Part shown: positions 40,191 to 48,110 of the stretch, piece after piece
Layout of the letters: every line of letters starts with the position of its first letter
How positions within the stretch are numbered: the first letter of the stretch is position 1
Assembly: GCA_050248955.1 (NCBI GenBank)
Contig: JBFWRK010000024.1
Span: 1-50,356 of the forward strand
From: JBFWRK01 sp050248955
GTDB taxonomy: Bacteria > Actinomycetota > Acidimicrobiia > Acidimicrobiales > Ilumatobacteraceae
Direction: 5' to 3'
Length of the DNA stretch: 50,356 bases
Program-made: the position numbers and the translations under genes
The notes under the pieces: model-generated
The model's database searches: none
The model's input: the letters and a program-made list of their open reading frames with translations, nothing else
What the model was told of the DNA's origin: nothing

Positions 40191-42600
40191 CTCGAGCGCC
40201 GCGCTCGCTGCGCTCCCCACGGTCGGCTCGGTCGCCGCGATCGCCCCGGTCGTCGCCGCCGGTCGGACCGAGGTCGCCGAAGGTCTCGCGGGCCTCGGCC
40301 TCGAAGGAGTCCTCGAAGCTCACGGCGCGCACTGCGCCGCCGCTGCTCTCTGACGAGCTGCGTTCGGACGAGGCGCGCTCGGGAGCGCCGGCGGTCTCCA
40401 GCACCTCCGGTCCGTCACCGACGGGAGACAGGCTGACCTTGCCCTTCTCGTCGATCTCGTCGACCCGGACCTCGATCTCGTCGCCGAGATCGACCACGTC
40501 CTCGACCCGGTTGATGCGCTTGCCGCGCCCGAGCTTCGAGATGTGGATCAGGCCGTCGCGGCCGGGGAGGATGTTGACGAAGGCGCCGAACTTCGTGATG
40601 TTGACGACGCGACCCGTGTAGACCGCACCGACGTCCGCCTTCGGCGGGTCGATGATCAGCTGGATGCGGTTCTTCGCGTCCTCGACCTTGCGACCGTCGA
40701 CCGAACCGATGGTCACCGTGCCGACGACACCGTCGTCGTCGATGTTCACGTCGGCGCCGGTCTCCTGCTGGATCGTGTTGATGACCTTGCCCTTCGGGCC
40801 GATCACCTCACCGATCCGGTCGAGCGGGATCTGGAAGCTGACGATCTTCGGGGCCGTGTCACGGACCTCGCTGCGCGGCTCCGCGATCGCGGCGTTCATC
40901 ACCTCGAGGATCTGGAGACGGGCCACCTTGGCCTGCTCCAGCGCCTGGGTGAGGACCTCGGCGGGGATGCCCTCGATCTTCGTGTCGAGCTGCAGCGCGG
41001 TGACCGCATCGGCGGTGCCGGCGACCTTGAAGTCCATGTCGCCGAATGCGTCCTCGGCACCGAGGATGTCGGTCAGCGTCGTGTACTTGCCGTCGTCGTA
41101 GATGAGACCCATGGCGATGCCGGCGACGGGTGCCTTGGTCGGCACACCGGCGTCCATCAGCGACAGGCTGGAGGCGCAGACCGACGCCATCGAGGTGGAG
41201 CCGTTCGACGACATGACCTCGGAGACGAGGCGCAGCGAGTACGCGAACTCCTCCTGCGGCGGCACGACCGGGAGCAGCGCCCGCTCGGCGAGCGCTCCGT
41301 GGCCGATCTCACGCCGCTTCGGCGAACCGACCCGGCCGGTCTCACCGTTCGCCCATGGCGCCATGTTGTAGTGGTGCATGTAGCGCTTCGTCGTCTCCGG
41401 CGACAGCGTGTCGAGCAGCTGGTTCATGCGCGGCATCGCCAGCGTGGTCACGCTGAGCACCTGGGTCTCACCCCGCTGGAACAGCCCGGAGCCGTGCGCC
41501 GTAGCCAGCACGCCGATCTCGGCCGAGACGGGGCGGAGATCCTTCGGACCACGCCCGTCGATGCGGACGCCCTCGTCGACGACGCGCTTGCGGACGAGCT
41601 TCTTCGTGAGGCTGCGAACCGCTTCCTTGATCTCCTTCGTCCGTCCGGCGAACTGACCCGGCGCGTCGGCAGTGCCGGCGAGCTCGGCGATCGTGTCGGC
41701 CACGACGGCATCCGTCGCGGCGTTGCGGTCGGCCTTCAGCGAGATCGTGATCGCCTCGGCGAGCTTCGGGGTGGCCACGCGCTGCACGGCCTCCCAGACG
41801 TCGTCGCCGTAGTCAAGGACCTTGGTGTAGGAGAGCTGCTTGATCGGGCCGTGTGCGGCGACCTGCTGGGCGACGAGGTCGCGCTGCAGGGCGATCGAGT
41901 CCTTGATGTACTGCTTCGAGGCCTCGAGGCCACTCGCCAGCACGGCCTCGTCGACCTTCGGGGCGCCGTCGGCGTAGTACGTGAAGCTCTTCTCGGTGCC
42001 ACCCGCCTCGACCATCATGACGGCGACGTCGCCGCTCGCGAGCTCACGCCCGGCGACGACGAGCTCGAACGTGCCCTCGCTGCCTTCGGTGTAGGTCGGG
42101 TGTGCGATCCACGAGCCGTCCTGGGTGTACGCCAGGCGGACGGCGCCGATCGGGCCGTCGAACGGGATGCCGCTCAACATGAACGCGGCGGACGCAGCGT
42201 TGATCGAGAGCACGTCGTGCGGGTTCTCCTGGTCGGCACCGAGCACGGTGATCACGACCTGGGTCTCGTTGCGGTACCCGTCGGCGAAGGCGGGCCGCAG
42301 CGGGCGGTCCGTCAGCCGACAGGTGAGGATCGCGCCCTCGGAGGGGCGGCCCTCCCGCCGGAAGAAGGCGCCGGGGATCTTGCCGGCGGCGTACGCCCGC
42401 TCCTCGACGTCGACGGTCAACGGGAAGAAGTCCATACCTTCGCGCACGTCCTTCGCCGCGTTCGCCGTGGCGAGCACGGTGGAGCGGCCGATGGAGGCGA
42501 CAACGGCCCCCTGGGACTGGAGCGCGAGCTTGCCGGTTTCGAACGACAGGGTCTTGTCGGTCCCGCCAATCGGGCCCGACACCCGGATGGGATCAGCCAT
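40168..42600 (-). CDS. pnp: Polynucleotide phosphorylase
   Basis: The 810-residue enzyme has two RNase PH domains (FETGKLALQSQGAVVASIG near the start; MPRMNQLLDTLSPETTKRYMHHYN and GMDF/DFKVAGT in the second), then KH (IGEVIGPKGKVINTIQQETGA) and S1 (GAVYTGRVVNITKFGAFVNIL) domains. It degrades RNA phosphorolytically. After the S1 domain comes a tail of about 80 residues, first acidic and Ser-rich and then made of DRGDRGDR/ERSERG-like repeats, longer than usual for the family. The ATG at 42600 has AAAGGA eight bases upstream. It follows rpsO, as in most bacteria. Confidence 0.97.
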   Translation of the reverse strand: MADPIRVSGPIGGTDKTLSFETGKLALQSQGAVVASIGRSTVLATANAAKDVREGMDFFPLTVDVEERAYAAGKIPGAFFRREGRPSEGAILTCRLTDRPLRPAFADGYRNETQVVITVLGADQENPHDVLSINAASAAFMLSGIPFDGPIGAVRLAYTQDGSWIAHPTYTEGSEGTFELVVAGRELASGDVAVMMVEAGGTEKSFTYYADGAPKVDEAVLASGLEASKQYIKDSIALQRDLVAQQVAAHGPIKQLSYTKVLDYGDDVWEAVQRVATPKLAEAITISLKADRNAATDAVVADTIAELAGTADAPGQFAGRTKEIKEAVRSLTKKLVRKRVVDEGVRIDGRGPKDLRPVSAEIGVLATAHGSGLFQRGETQVLSVTTLAMPRMNQLLDTLSPETTKRYMHHYNMAPWANGETGRVGSPKRREIGHGALAERALLPVVPPQEEFAYSLRLVSEVMSSNGSTSMASVCASSLSLMDAGVPTKAPVAGIAMGLIYDDGKYTTLTDILGAEDAFGDMDFKVAGTADAVTALQLDTKIEGIPAEVLTQALEQAKVARLQILEVMNAAIAEPRSEVRDTAPKIVSFQIPLDRIGEVIGPKGKVINTIQQETGADVNIDDDGVVGTVTIGSVDGRKVEDAKNRIQLIIDPPKADVGAVYTGRVVNITKFGAFVNILPGRDGLIHISKLGRGKRINRVEDVVDLGDEIEVRVDEIDEKGKVSLSPVGDGPEVLETAGAPERASSERSSSESSGGAVRAVSFEDSFEAEARETFGDLGPTGGDDRGDRGDRADRGERSERGARDGRRRHR

Positions 42601-42682
42601 CGTGGGTTCCTTTCTCGGTGTCCGACCCCTCGGCCGGCCCACCATTTCTCGGAGCGGTGGCCGGTTCCCAGTCGGTGGTCTC

Positions 42683-42709
42683 CCCGAGGAAGTGCGTTCG
42701 CACCTCGGG
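42683..42709 (-). promoter_or_regulatory. Hairpin in the pnp leader
   Basis: CCCGAG (42683-42688) pairs with CTCGGG (42704-42709), and GTGC pairs with GCAC inside, with a 3-nt bulge and a 4-nt loop. It lies about 80 nt upstream of the pnp ATG within the rpsO-pnp gap. In E. coli a leader stem is the site of RNase III cleavage and PNPase autocontrol; a similar role here is only a guess. Confidence 0.45.
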
Positions 42710-42767
42710 AAATCAGCGACTGACAACCGACGCAGGTCCGCTCGGACTGTGTTTGGTTGTGGAACGA

Positions 42768-42783
42768 GCGGCCGAGTGGCCGC
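42768..42783 (-). terminator. Short hairpin after rpsO
   Basis: GCGGCC (42768-42773) and GGCCGC (42778-42783) pair perfectly with a 4-nt loop, about 25 bp after the rpsO stop. No T-run follows, so it may attenuate, stabilise or process the rpsO-pnp transcript rather than end it. Confidence 0.4.
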
Positions 42784-42807
42784 CCGCTCACCGTTTCGTC
42801 AGTTGGA

Positions 42808-43065
42808 TCAGCGCCTGAGGCCGAGTTTGGCCAAGATGGCCCGGTAGCGCTCGACGTCGATGTTCTTGACGTAGTCGAGCATTCGGCGGCGGCGACCGAC
42901 GAGCATCAGCAGCCCCCGGCGGCTGTGATGGTCCTTCTTGTGCATCTTGAGATGCTCGGTGAGGTGGTTGATCCGAGCCGTCAGGAGTGCGATCTGCACT
43001 TCCGGGGAGCCGGTGTCGGTCTCGTGGAGCTTGTGTTCTGCGATGGTGTCCTGTTTGACGGGCAC
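42808..43065 (-). CDS. rpsO: 30S ribosomal protein S15
   Basis: The 85-residue protein starts MPVKQDTIAEHKLHETDTGSPEVQIALLTARI and continues LTEHLKMHKKDHHSRRGLLMLVGRRRRMLDY, the conserved S15 core that binds 16S rRNA helices; it ends ILAKLGLRR. It has nearly the usual length of 89. The start is the GTG at 43065. A strong hairpin sits in the leader about 30 bp upstream. pnp follows on the same strand. Confidence 0.97.
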   Translation of the reverse strand: MPVKQDTIAEHKLHETDTGSPEVQIALLTARINHLTEHLKMHKKDHHSRRGLLMLVGRRRRMLDYVKNIDVERYRAILAKLGLRR

Positions 43066-43096
43066 GTCTCGTTGGCCTTCCTGAGCGGGAGAGGAC

Positions 43097-43121
43097 GCCT
43101 CCCGGCAGACTGCCGGAGGGC
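43097..43121 (-). promoter_or_regulatory. Stem-loop in the rpsO leader
   Basis: CCGGCA (43102-43107) and TGCCGG (43111-43116) form a perfect stem with loop GAC, extended outward after one mismatch and a G-T pair by GCC/GGC. It ends about 30 nt upstream of the rpsO start. S15 represses its own mRNA through varied leader structures in other phyla; this is a candidate for such an element. Confidence 0.45.
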
Positions 43122-43249
43122 ATCACGCCGCAGAACGAGAGCTGGGCTCCCACCGCGACGGACCCCGGAATGTTACCAGCGGCACACCTGGAAGGCACGC
43201 TGACCACGGACCGCGAGACTCGGCGACGACCTCGGTAGCGTCCGTCATC

Positions 43250-43843
43250 GTGTTCACGGGCATCGTCGAGGAGCTGGGCCACGTCGCCGCTGTCACCGAA
43301 CGCGACGACGGCCGCCGTTTGCGGATCGCGGCGACCACGGTGCTGGCCGACGCCACGGTGGGATCGTCGATCGCGGTCAACGGTTGCTGCCTCACGGTGG
43401 TCGAGCTCGGCGACGACGGAGCGACGCAGTGGTGGGAGACCGACATCAGCGGCGAGACCATGCTCCGTACCGACATCGGTCGTCTGCAACCGGGCGACCC
43501 GGTGAACCTCGAGCGTCCCGTGCGGCTCGCGGACCGGCTCGGTGGGCACATCGTCCTCGGTCACGTCGACGCCGTCGGTACGATCGTTGCGCCGGCGCCG
43601 AACCTCGTGGTGCGCATCCCCCGCGAGCAGATGCGCTACGTGGTGGAGAAGGGCTCGATCACCGTCGACGGCATCAGCCTGACCGCGTTCGACCTCGGTG
43701 ACGACACGTTCGGGGTCGCGGTGATCCCTCACACCGCCGCAGTGACCACGCTCGGCAGCAAGGGATCGGGGGATGTGGTGAACATCGAGGTCGACGTGCT
43801 CGCGAAGCACGTCGAGCGGCTCCTCGAGCCGCACCGGACCTGA
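43250..43843 (+). CDS. ribE: Riboflavin synthase alpha chain
   Basis: The 197-residue protein has the two lumazine-binding repeats: MFTGIVEELGHVAAV with SSIAVNGCCLTVVEL, and GGHIVLGHVDAVGTI with GSITVDGISLTAFDLG. MFTGIVE is the diagnostic start. The enzyme joins two molecules of dimethyl-ribityllumazine to make riboflavin. The GTG at 43250 has TAGCGT (43236-43241) eight bases upstream. No other rib genes are adjacent. The ABC ATPase gene starts 5 bp after the stop, so it heads a four-gene operon. Confidence 0.96.
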   Translation: MFTGIVEELGHVAAVTERDDGRRLRIAATTVLADATVGSSIAVNGCCLTVVELGDDGATQWWETDISGETMLRTDIGRLQPGDPVNLERPVRLADRLGGHIVLGHVDAVGTIVAPAPNLVVRIPREQMRYVVEKGSITVDGISLTAFDLGDDTFGVAVIPHTAAVTTLGSKGSGDVVNIEVDVLAKHVERLLEPHRT

Positions 43844-43848
43844 CCCCG

Positions 43849-44610
43849 GTGGCAGCGCGACTCGAGCTCGTCGGGGTTTCGAAGCGCTTCGGCAGCACCG
43901 ATGCGATCGAGGCGGTCGACCTGTCGGTGGGGGCGGGCGAGGTCGTGACGCTGCTCGGGCCGTCCGGCAGCGGCAAGACGACGCTGCTCCGCATCGCCGG
44001 TGGCCTCGAGCACCCGAGCACCGGCACCGTCACGATCGACGGCCTTCCTCCGGGCAGCGCGCGCGGCGCGAAGCGGATCGGACTCGTGCCGCAGAGCCCG
44101 GCACTGCTCCCCTGGCGGACGGTCAGGGCCAACGCCAGGCTGCTGCTCGACGTCAACCGGCGGGCGAACCCCTCGACGGGGCCCGACCCCGTCCAGCTGC
44201 TCGAGCACGTCGGCCTCGGTGAGTTCCTCGATGCCCGTCCACACGAGCTCTCCGGCGGCATGCAGCAGCGAGTCGCGCTCGTGCGGGCGTTCGCGCTCGG
44301 CGCGCCGATGCTCCTCATGGACGAGCCGTTCGCCGCGCTCGACGAGATCACCCGCGCCGACATGCGCCACCTGCTGGGCGAGCTGTGCGAGGCGACCAGC
44401 GCGAGCGTGCTGTTCGTGACCCACTCGCTCGCCGAGGCGGTGTTCCTCTCCGATCGGGTGGCTGTCCTGTCGGCACGGCCGGGCCGTGTCGTGGACACCG
44501 TCACGATCGACCTGCCGCGGCCCCGGCACGCCGCGCTCGAGGACGATCCCCGCTTCTTCGCCCACGAGACGGAGCTCCGCAGGCTCCTGCGGGACGGAGC
44601 AGGCCGGTGA
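43849..44610 (+). CDS. ABC transporter ATPase (NitT/TauT/Thi type)
   Basis: The 253-residue ATPase has Walker A GPSGSGKTT, Q-loop VPQSPALLPWRTV, signature LSGGMQQRVALVRAF, Walker B MLLMDEPFAALDEITR and the switch His in VTHSLAEAVFLSDRV. LLPW after the Q-loop and DEPFAALDEITR are typical of the nitrate/sulfonate/taurine and HMP-precursor family. GTG start 5 bp after ribE. The stop overlaps the permease start in GTGA. Placement after riboflavin synthase suggests a flavin, lumazine or related heterocycle as cargo, by analogy with RibXY-type riboflavin importers, but this is inference. Confidence 0.92.
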   Translation: MAARLELVGVSKRFGSTDAIEAVDLSVGAGEVVTLLGPSGSGKTTLLRIAGGLEHPSTGTVTIDGLPPGSARGAKRIGLVPQSPALLPWRTVRANARLLLDVNRRANPSTGPDPVQLLEHVGLGEFLDARPHELSGGMQQRVALVRAFALGAPMLLMDEPFAALDEITRADMRHLLGELCEATSASVLFVTHSLAEAVFLSDRVAVLSARPGRVVDTVTIDLPRPRHAALEDDPRFFAHETELRRLLRDGAGR

Positions 44611-45440
44611 GCAAGGCACGCATCCCCGGCCGCGCGCTCGCGGCACCGCTCGTCGGGCTCGTCGTGTTCCTGGCCGCCTGGGAAGCACTCGTGAGGATCA
44701 CGAACACCAAGCCGTTCGTCCTCCGCAGCCCGTCCAAGATCCTCGCCGAGCTCGCTGATTCCCCGGGCGCGTACTTCAGGGCCTCGCTCGTCACCGGACG
44801 GGAGGCAGCAGTAGGGCTGCTGTTCGCGCTCGCCATCGCCCTCGTCGTCGGCGCCGTGCTCTCGTCCTCCCGCTTCCTCGAAGAGGCCGCACAACCGGTG
44901 CTGACGTTGATCCTCGTCACGCCGTGGGTCGCGTACATCTCGTCGGTCGTGCTCTGGCTCGGCCGTGGCACCCGGCCGATCCTGTTCGTCACGACGCTCG
45001 TGTGCATCCCCGCCTTCGTCTTCGCGACGGTCATCGGCCTGAGATCCGCCGACCCGCTCGCGCGCGAGCTCCTCCGCTCCGTCGATGCCGGCCGCATCGA
45101 GATCCTCTGGCGGCTGCGGCTCCCCTCCGCATTGCCCTCGATCTTCGCTGCGGCCCGCTTCAACGCCGGTCTGGCGCTCGCCGCGGCGTACTTCACCGAG
45201 GGTGGTGCCCTCGTGAACCGCGGGCTCGGTGCGATCGGCCGCAAGGCGGCGAGCTTCAACGAGGGCGACCCCCTGTGGGCGGCGATCTTCTGCACCGCGG
45301 CGCTCGGCATGGTCGGTCTCGGCCTGATCGGCGCGCTCGAACGGCTGCTGCTGAGCTGGCACAGCTCGCAGCGTTCGGCCCCCGACACGCGAACGGACCG
45401 CCCGGGTCGGGGCAGCTTCGGGTACCGTCCGCGCCGATGA
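44607..45440 (+). CDS. ABC transporter permease (NitT/TauT/RibX type)
   Basis: The 277-residue membrane protein has about six helices. After a first helix (PLVGLVVFLAAWEALVRI) comes FVLRSPSKILAELADS, the typical start of the periplasmic part in this family. The EAA loop reads LLRSVDAGRIEILWRLRLPSALPSIFAAARF. It would form the transport channel with the upstream ATPase. No substrate-binding protein gene is in the operon; it may be elsewhere. The GTG at 44607 overlaps the ATPase stop, and the stop overlaps the next gene in ATGA, so the four genes are tightly coupled. Confidence 0.9.
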   Translation: MSKARIPGRALAAPLVGLVVFLAAWEALVRITNTKPFVLRSPSKILAELADSPGAYFRASLVTGREAAVGLLFALAIALVVGAVLSSSRFLEEAAQPVLTLILVTPWVAYISSVVLWLGRGTRPILFVTTLVCIPAFVFATVIGLRSADPLARELLRSVDAGRIEILWRLRLPSALPSIFAAARFNAGLALAAAYFTEGGALVNRGLGAIGRKAASFNEGDPLWAAIFCTAALGMVGLGLIGALERLLLSWHSSQRSAPDTRTDRPGRGSFGYRPRR

Positions 45441-46216
45441 CCGATCTGTCCGATCTCAGGGCACGCATCGACGAGTTGGATCACGAGCTGATCCGGGTCG
45501 TCTCCGAGCGACTCGCCGTGTGTGAGGAAGTGGCCCGTTTCAAGGAGGGCAGCGACACTCCTGTCATCCAGCCCGCCCGGGTGCGCGAGGTCGTGACGAC
45601 ACGTCGCCAGTGGGCGATCGACGCCGGCGTCGACCCCGACTTCGCCGAGCAGTTCGTCCGGGTGCTGCTCGCCGAGACCCATCGCATCGAGGTGGCGAAG
45701 CGCCGGCCGGACACCGCGCCAGGCAAGTCCGCCGCACCGGACAGCGAACGTTCGGGCCTCGACACGGTCGCGGCGCGCATCGACCACGTCGTCGTCGCAG
45801 TGCAGGACCTGACCGAGACGATGTCGTTCGTCCACCGTCTCGGCTTCCACCGTCAGCCGATGGTCGGGTCGGACGAGCCGGGCATCGCCGTGATGTCGGC
45901 CGGCGGTGTCACGGTCGTGCTCGTCGGCCGCGAGGCGGGCGAGAGCGTCGCCCGCTACATCGACCACCACGGTACGGGCGTGCAGCACATCGCCATCGAG
46001 GTGCTGAACGCCGGGTTCGCACGCGCCGGTCTGGCCGCGCGAGAGGTCCCGCTCCTCACCGACGTGGTCGTCGACGAGCACGGCATGGAGCAGTTCTTCA
46101 CCGTGCAGGACGAGGCCAGTGGCGTGCAACTGGGGTTCGTCTCGCGCACGGGACACCGCGTCGGCTTCAGCGGCGCCAACGTGCGTGCCCTGTTCGACGC
46201 GATCGCCGACCGCTGA
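45437..46216 (+). CDS. Chorismate mutase (AroQ) fused to an HPPD-like VOC domain
   Basis: A 259-residue two-domain protein. Residues 1-90 are an AroQ chorismate mutase: LRARIDELDHELIRVVSERLAVCEEVARFK with Arg10, Arg25 and Lys36, then VIQPARVRE with Arg50-Glu51, matching the active-site set of the E. coli enzyme. After a linker (91-110), residues 113-259 look like the C-terminal half of 4-hydroxyphenylpyruvate dioxygenase: RIDHVVVAV (His117), GVQHIAIEV (His184) and the end GFSGANVRALFDAIADR. The third iron ligand, a Glu in FFFEIIQR of HPPD, corresponds to Gly233 here (VQLGFVSR). It may bind rather than oxidise an aromatic oxo acid. Besides the operon overlap, it has its own TACCGT (45423-45428) eight bases upstream. 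Confidence 0.85.
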   Translation: MTDLSDLRARIDELDHELIRVVSERLAVCEEVARFKEGSDTPVIQPARVREVVTTRRQWAIDAGVDPDFAEQFVRVLLAETHRIEVAKRRPDTAPGKSAAPDSERSGLDTVAARIDHVVVAVQDLTETMSFVHRLGFHRQPMVGSDEPGIAVMSAGGVTVVLVGREAGESVARYIDHHGTGVQHIAIEVLNAGFARAGLAAREVPLLTDVVVDEHGMEQFFTVQDEASGVQLGFVSRTGHRVGFSGANVRALFDAIADR

Positions 46217-46277
46217 GACGACGATTCGCTCCGGCCGTCCTGCGCGCCAGACAGATCGCGCGGCAGTGCGTCAGCTC

Positions 46278-46994
46278 CTATGTCGTTGCTTCCAGCTGGG
46301 CGAGGTCGCGCAGCGCGTAGCGGTTGTGCCAGAACTCCTCCTCGAAGACGGTGTAGATGCACTCCTGGACGGGATTCGTGCCGTTCTCGAGCACTTCGAC
46401 CGGTCGCGTCAGATCTGCCGTCGCAACCGATGCGAGATGGTCACGAAAGCGCGTCGCCCGATCCGTCCGCACGGCGAGCGCTTCCGCAGCGGACGGCGTC
46501 AGGTCGTGGTCGAGGCCGGGCCACGGGAAGTCGATGGAGCCGGTGTTCGGTAGCCCGATCGGGTGGAAGGTCTCGCCGAGGATCGGCACCGTGAACCACT
46601 TGTCCATCGCGAAGACGAGATGGCGCAGCGTCTGGACGAAGGTCCACTCGTCGTTGACCGATTCGTGCAGCGCGGCCTCGGGGAGCGCTCGTGCCCGGGC
46701 GATCGTCTTGGCCCATTCGTCGTCGAGCGCCGCCCACGTTGCTCGCATGCCCTGCGGGTTCGAAGGACGGAGCATCGCCCGCAACGGGTACCACGGGTCG
46801 CGCTCGTTCACGTACGCCGTGACGTCCACGCCGTTGATGACGACGGTGTCGACCAAGGCGTCGATGTCGACGTTGACGAGCCAGGCGTGACTGATCGTGA
46901 CGTCGGTGAGATTGACGTCGCGGAAACGGGCACCGCTGAGATCGGCACCCCAGAACACCGCACCAGCAAGATCCCCCTCGAACTCCTCCGGCAT
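46278..46994 (-). CDS. Pentapeptide-like region fused to a DinB domain
   Basis: About 238 residues. The first part, FEGDLAGAVFWGADLSGARFRDVNLTDVTI, follows the A(D/N)Lxx pentapeptide pattern. Then a DinB-like four-helix domain starts RATWAALDDEWAKTIARARALP and holds conserved His residues: TLRHLVFAMDKWF and, at the end, VFEEEFWHNRYALRDLAQLE. His residues of this kind bind a metal in DinB/YfiT proteins, which include thiol-dependent S-transferases (bacillithiol, mycothiol). The ATG at 46994 follows GGAGGG closely; upstream frame residues look non-coding. The role is unknown. The pair of DinB-type genes here (this and the next) may be related in function. Confidence 0.82.
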   Translation of the reverse strand: MPEEFEGDLAGAVFWGADLSGARFRDVNLTDVTISHAWLVNVDIDALVDTVVINGVDVTAYVNERDPWYPLRAMLRPSNPQGMRATWAALDDEWAKTIARARALPEAALHESVNDEWTFVQTLRHLVFAMDKWFTVPILGETFHPIGLPNTGSIDFPWPGLDHDLTPSAAEALAVRTDRATRFRDHLASVATADLTRPVEVLENGTNPVQECIYTVFEEEFWHNRYALRDLAQLEATT

Positions 46995-47217
46995 CGTGCC
47001 CTCCGATCGCATGACTGGGCTCCGAGCGCCCACCTCGTCAACAAGTCTGCATGAGTGCCGCGACGCTGTCGTCCTGTGCGACGAAGCAACTCCCACGCAA
47101 CGCAGCCTGCCCATTCTGGAGCGGACGCGATACTGGGATGCCCCGGGTCGGATGATCGGCGTGCCGATGTCCGGCGGCCCGCTCTCAGCAGGTCTGCTCT
47201 GCTTGTCGCGCGGGCGG

Positions 47218-47799
47218 CTACTGGCCGATGCGTCCGTCGATCCGCTCGCGCAACAGGTCGGCGTGACCCATGTGGCGGGCGTACTCCTCGATCATTCCGA
47301 CCAGCACCTCGCGCAGCGACATCGACCCTCCACCGCTGCCATGCTGATTCAAGGGATCGTTTCCGGTGATGTCGAGACTGGGCGCCTCGGCCACGAACCG
47401 CGTGGCGAAGTCCACCTCCGTTCGCCATGCGTCCCACGCCTCCGCAACCACCTGGGGGTCGGGAAGAGCACCATCGAAATCACCGTCACGGTCGATGTCG
47501 GAGCAGAACAGCCGGGGCACGTTCTGTCCTGCCATCATCACCCGGAACGTCGCACGCTCCCCCTCGGCCAGGTGTCGCACCAGCCCCAGGAGCGACATCG
47601 TCGACGGCTCTACGGAACGCCGCGCCATCGCCTCCGCATCAAGACCCGAGCATTTCATCTCCAACGTGAGGCGTTGACAGCGCAGCGCTTCGACCAGCGT
47701 GGTGCGCTCGTCGCCCAACGTTGGACCATGCTCACGGGGGTCGTCGTCTGACGGCTTGCCGTCCGCGGTGAACATGTCGGCTCGTCTGGTCGTGGCCAT
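47218..47799 (-). CDS. DUF664 (DinB superfamily) protein
   Basis: The 193-residue protein has the DUF664 pattern: DERTTLVEALRCQRLTLEMKCSGLDAEAMARRSVEPSTMSLLGLVRHLAEGERATFR (read in parts), then LREVLVGMIEEYARHMGHADLLRERIDG. The LVRHLAxxE and YARHMGHADLLRE blocks carry the three His thought to bind metal in the four-helix DinB fold. Relatives are mycothiol- or other thiol-dependent transferases or of unknown role. The ATG at 47799 was chosen; ATG 47811 is also open. It is 200 bp upstream of the pentapeptide-DinB gene on the same strand. Confidence 0.88.
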   Translation of the reverse strand: MATTRRADMFTADGKPSDDDPREHGPTLGDERTTLVEALRCQRLTLEMKCSGLDAEAMARRSVEPSTMSLLGLVRHLAEGERATFRVMMAGQNVPRLFCSDIDRDGDFDGALPDPQVVAEAWDAWRTEVDFATRFVAEAPSLDITGNDPLNQHGSGGGSMSLREVLVGMIEEYARHMGHADLLRERIDGRIGQ

Positions 47800-47811
47800 G
47801 GCCGCAATCAT

Positions 47812-48072
47812 CGGCGATGCTCATGACGTCGGGCGAGGGAGTAACCACGCCTGCACTCATGACTGCCATGGCGCGTCCGTCGCTGATCCTGGCGGAACAC
47901 GCCGCCGACCTCTCCGCCAACGCTGCACTTCGACCCCAAGCGGTGCGCTCGGGAACGCACCCCGCGGGTGTTGGCGAACTGGCCGGCGAAGTCCTGCGGC
48001 CTGACGTCCGCATCGCGCCGGTACGCGAGTGGCCGGTTGCTCGAGATGAGGCGGGAAAGTGCGGCGCGTATC
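47812..48072. other. Gap between DUF664 and vapBC with no clear gene
   Basis: Open frames exist on both strands, but none has a supported start, a recognisable family or convincing codon pattern. I see no strong hairpin here. It could hold the decayed end of a lost gene. Confidence 0.4.
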
Positions 48073-48104
48073 TGTACATGTCGCTTTAGTTCGTTGTGTA
48101 CACT
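48073..48104 (+). promoter_or_regulatory. Antitoxin operator: two TGTACA boxes over the leaderless promoter
   Basis: TGTACA occurs at 48073-48078 and 48097-48102, 24 bp apart; the second lies within the 8-bp palindrome GTGTACAC (48096-48103). TACACT (48099-48104), the TANNNT box, overlaps it and lies 6 nt from the antitoxin ATG. TGTACA is the known core of the operator repeats of the YefM/Phd family, so autoregulation by the antitoxin is likely. Confidence 0.7.
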
Positions 48105-48110
48105 TCCTGC

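Noticed and set aside
43066..43249. FMN riboswitch before ribE
   Set aside because: The conserved FMN aptamer blocks are not visible, and the TANNNT box 8 nt before the GTG suggests a leaderless transcript with no room for one.
47817..48089. A 90-codon plus-strand frame between DUF664 and vapBC
   Set aside because: No start signal or family resemblance, and overlapping frames on the other strand are equally long.
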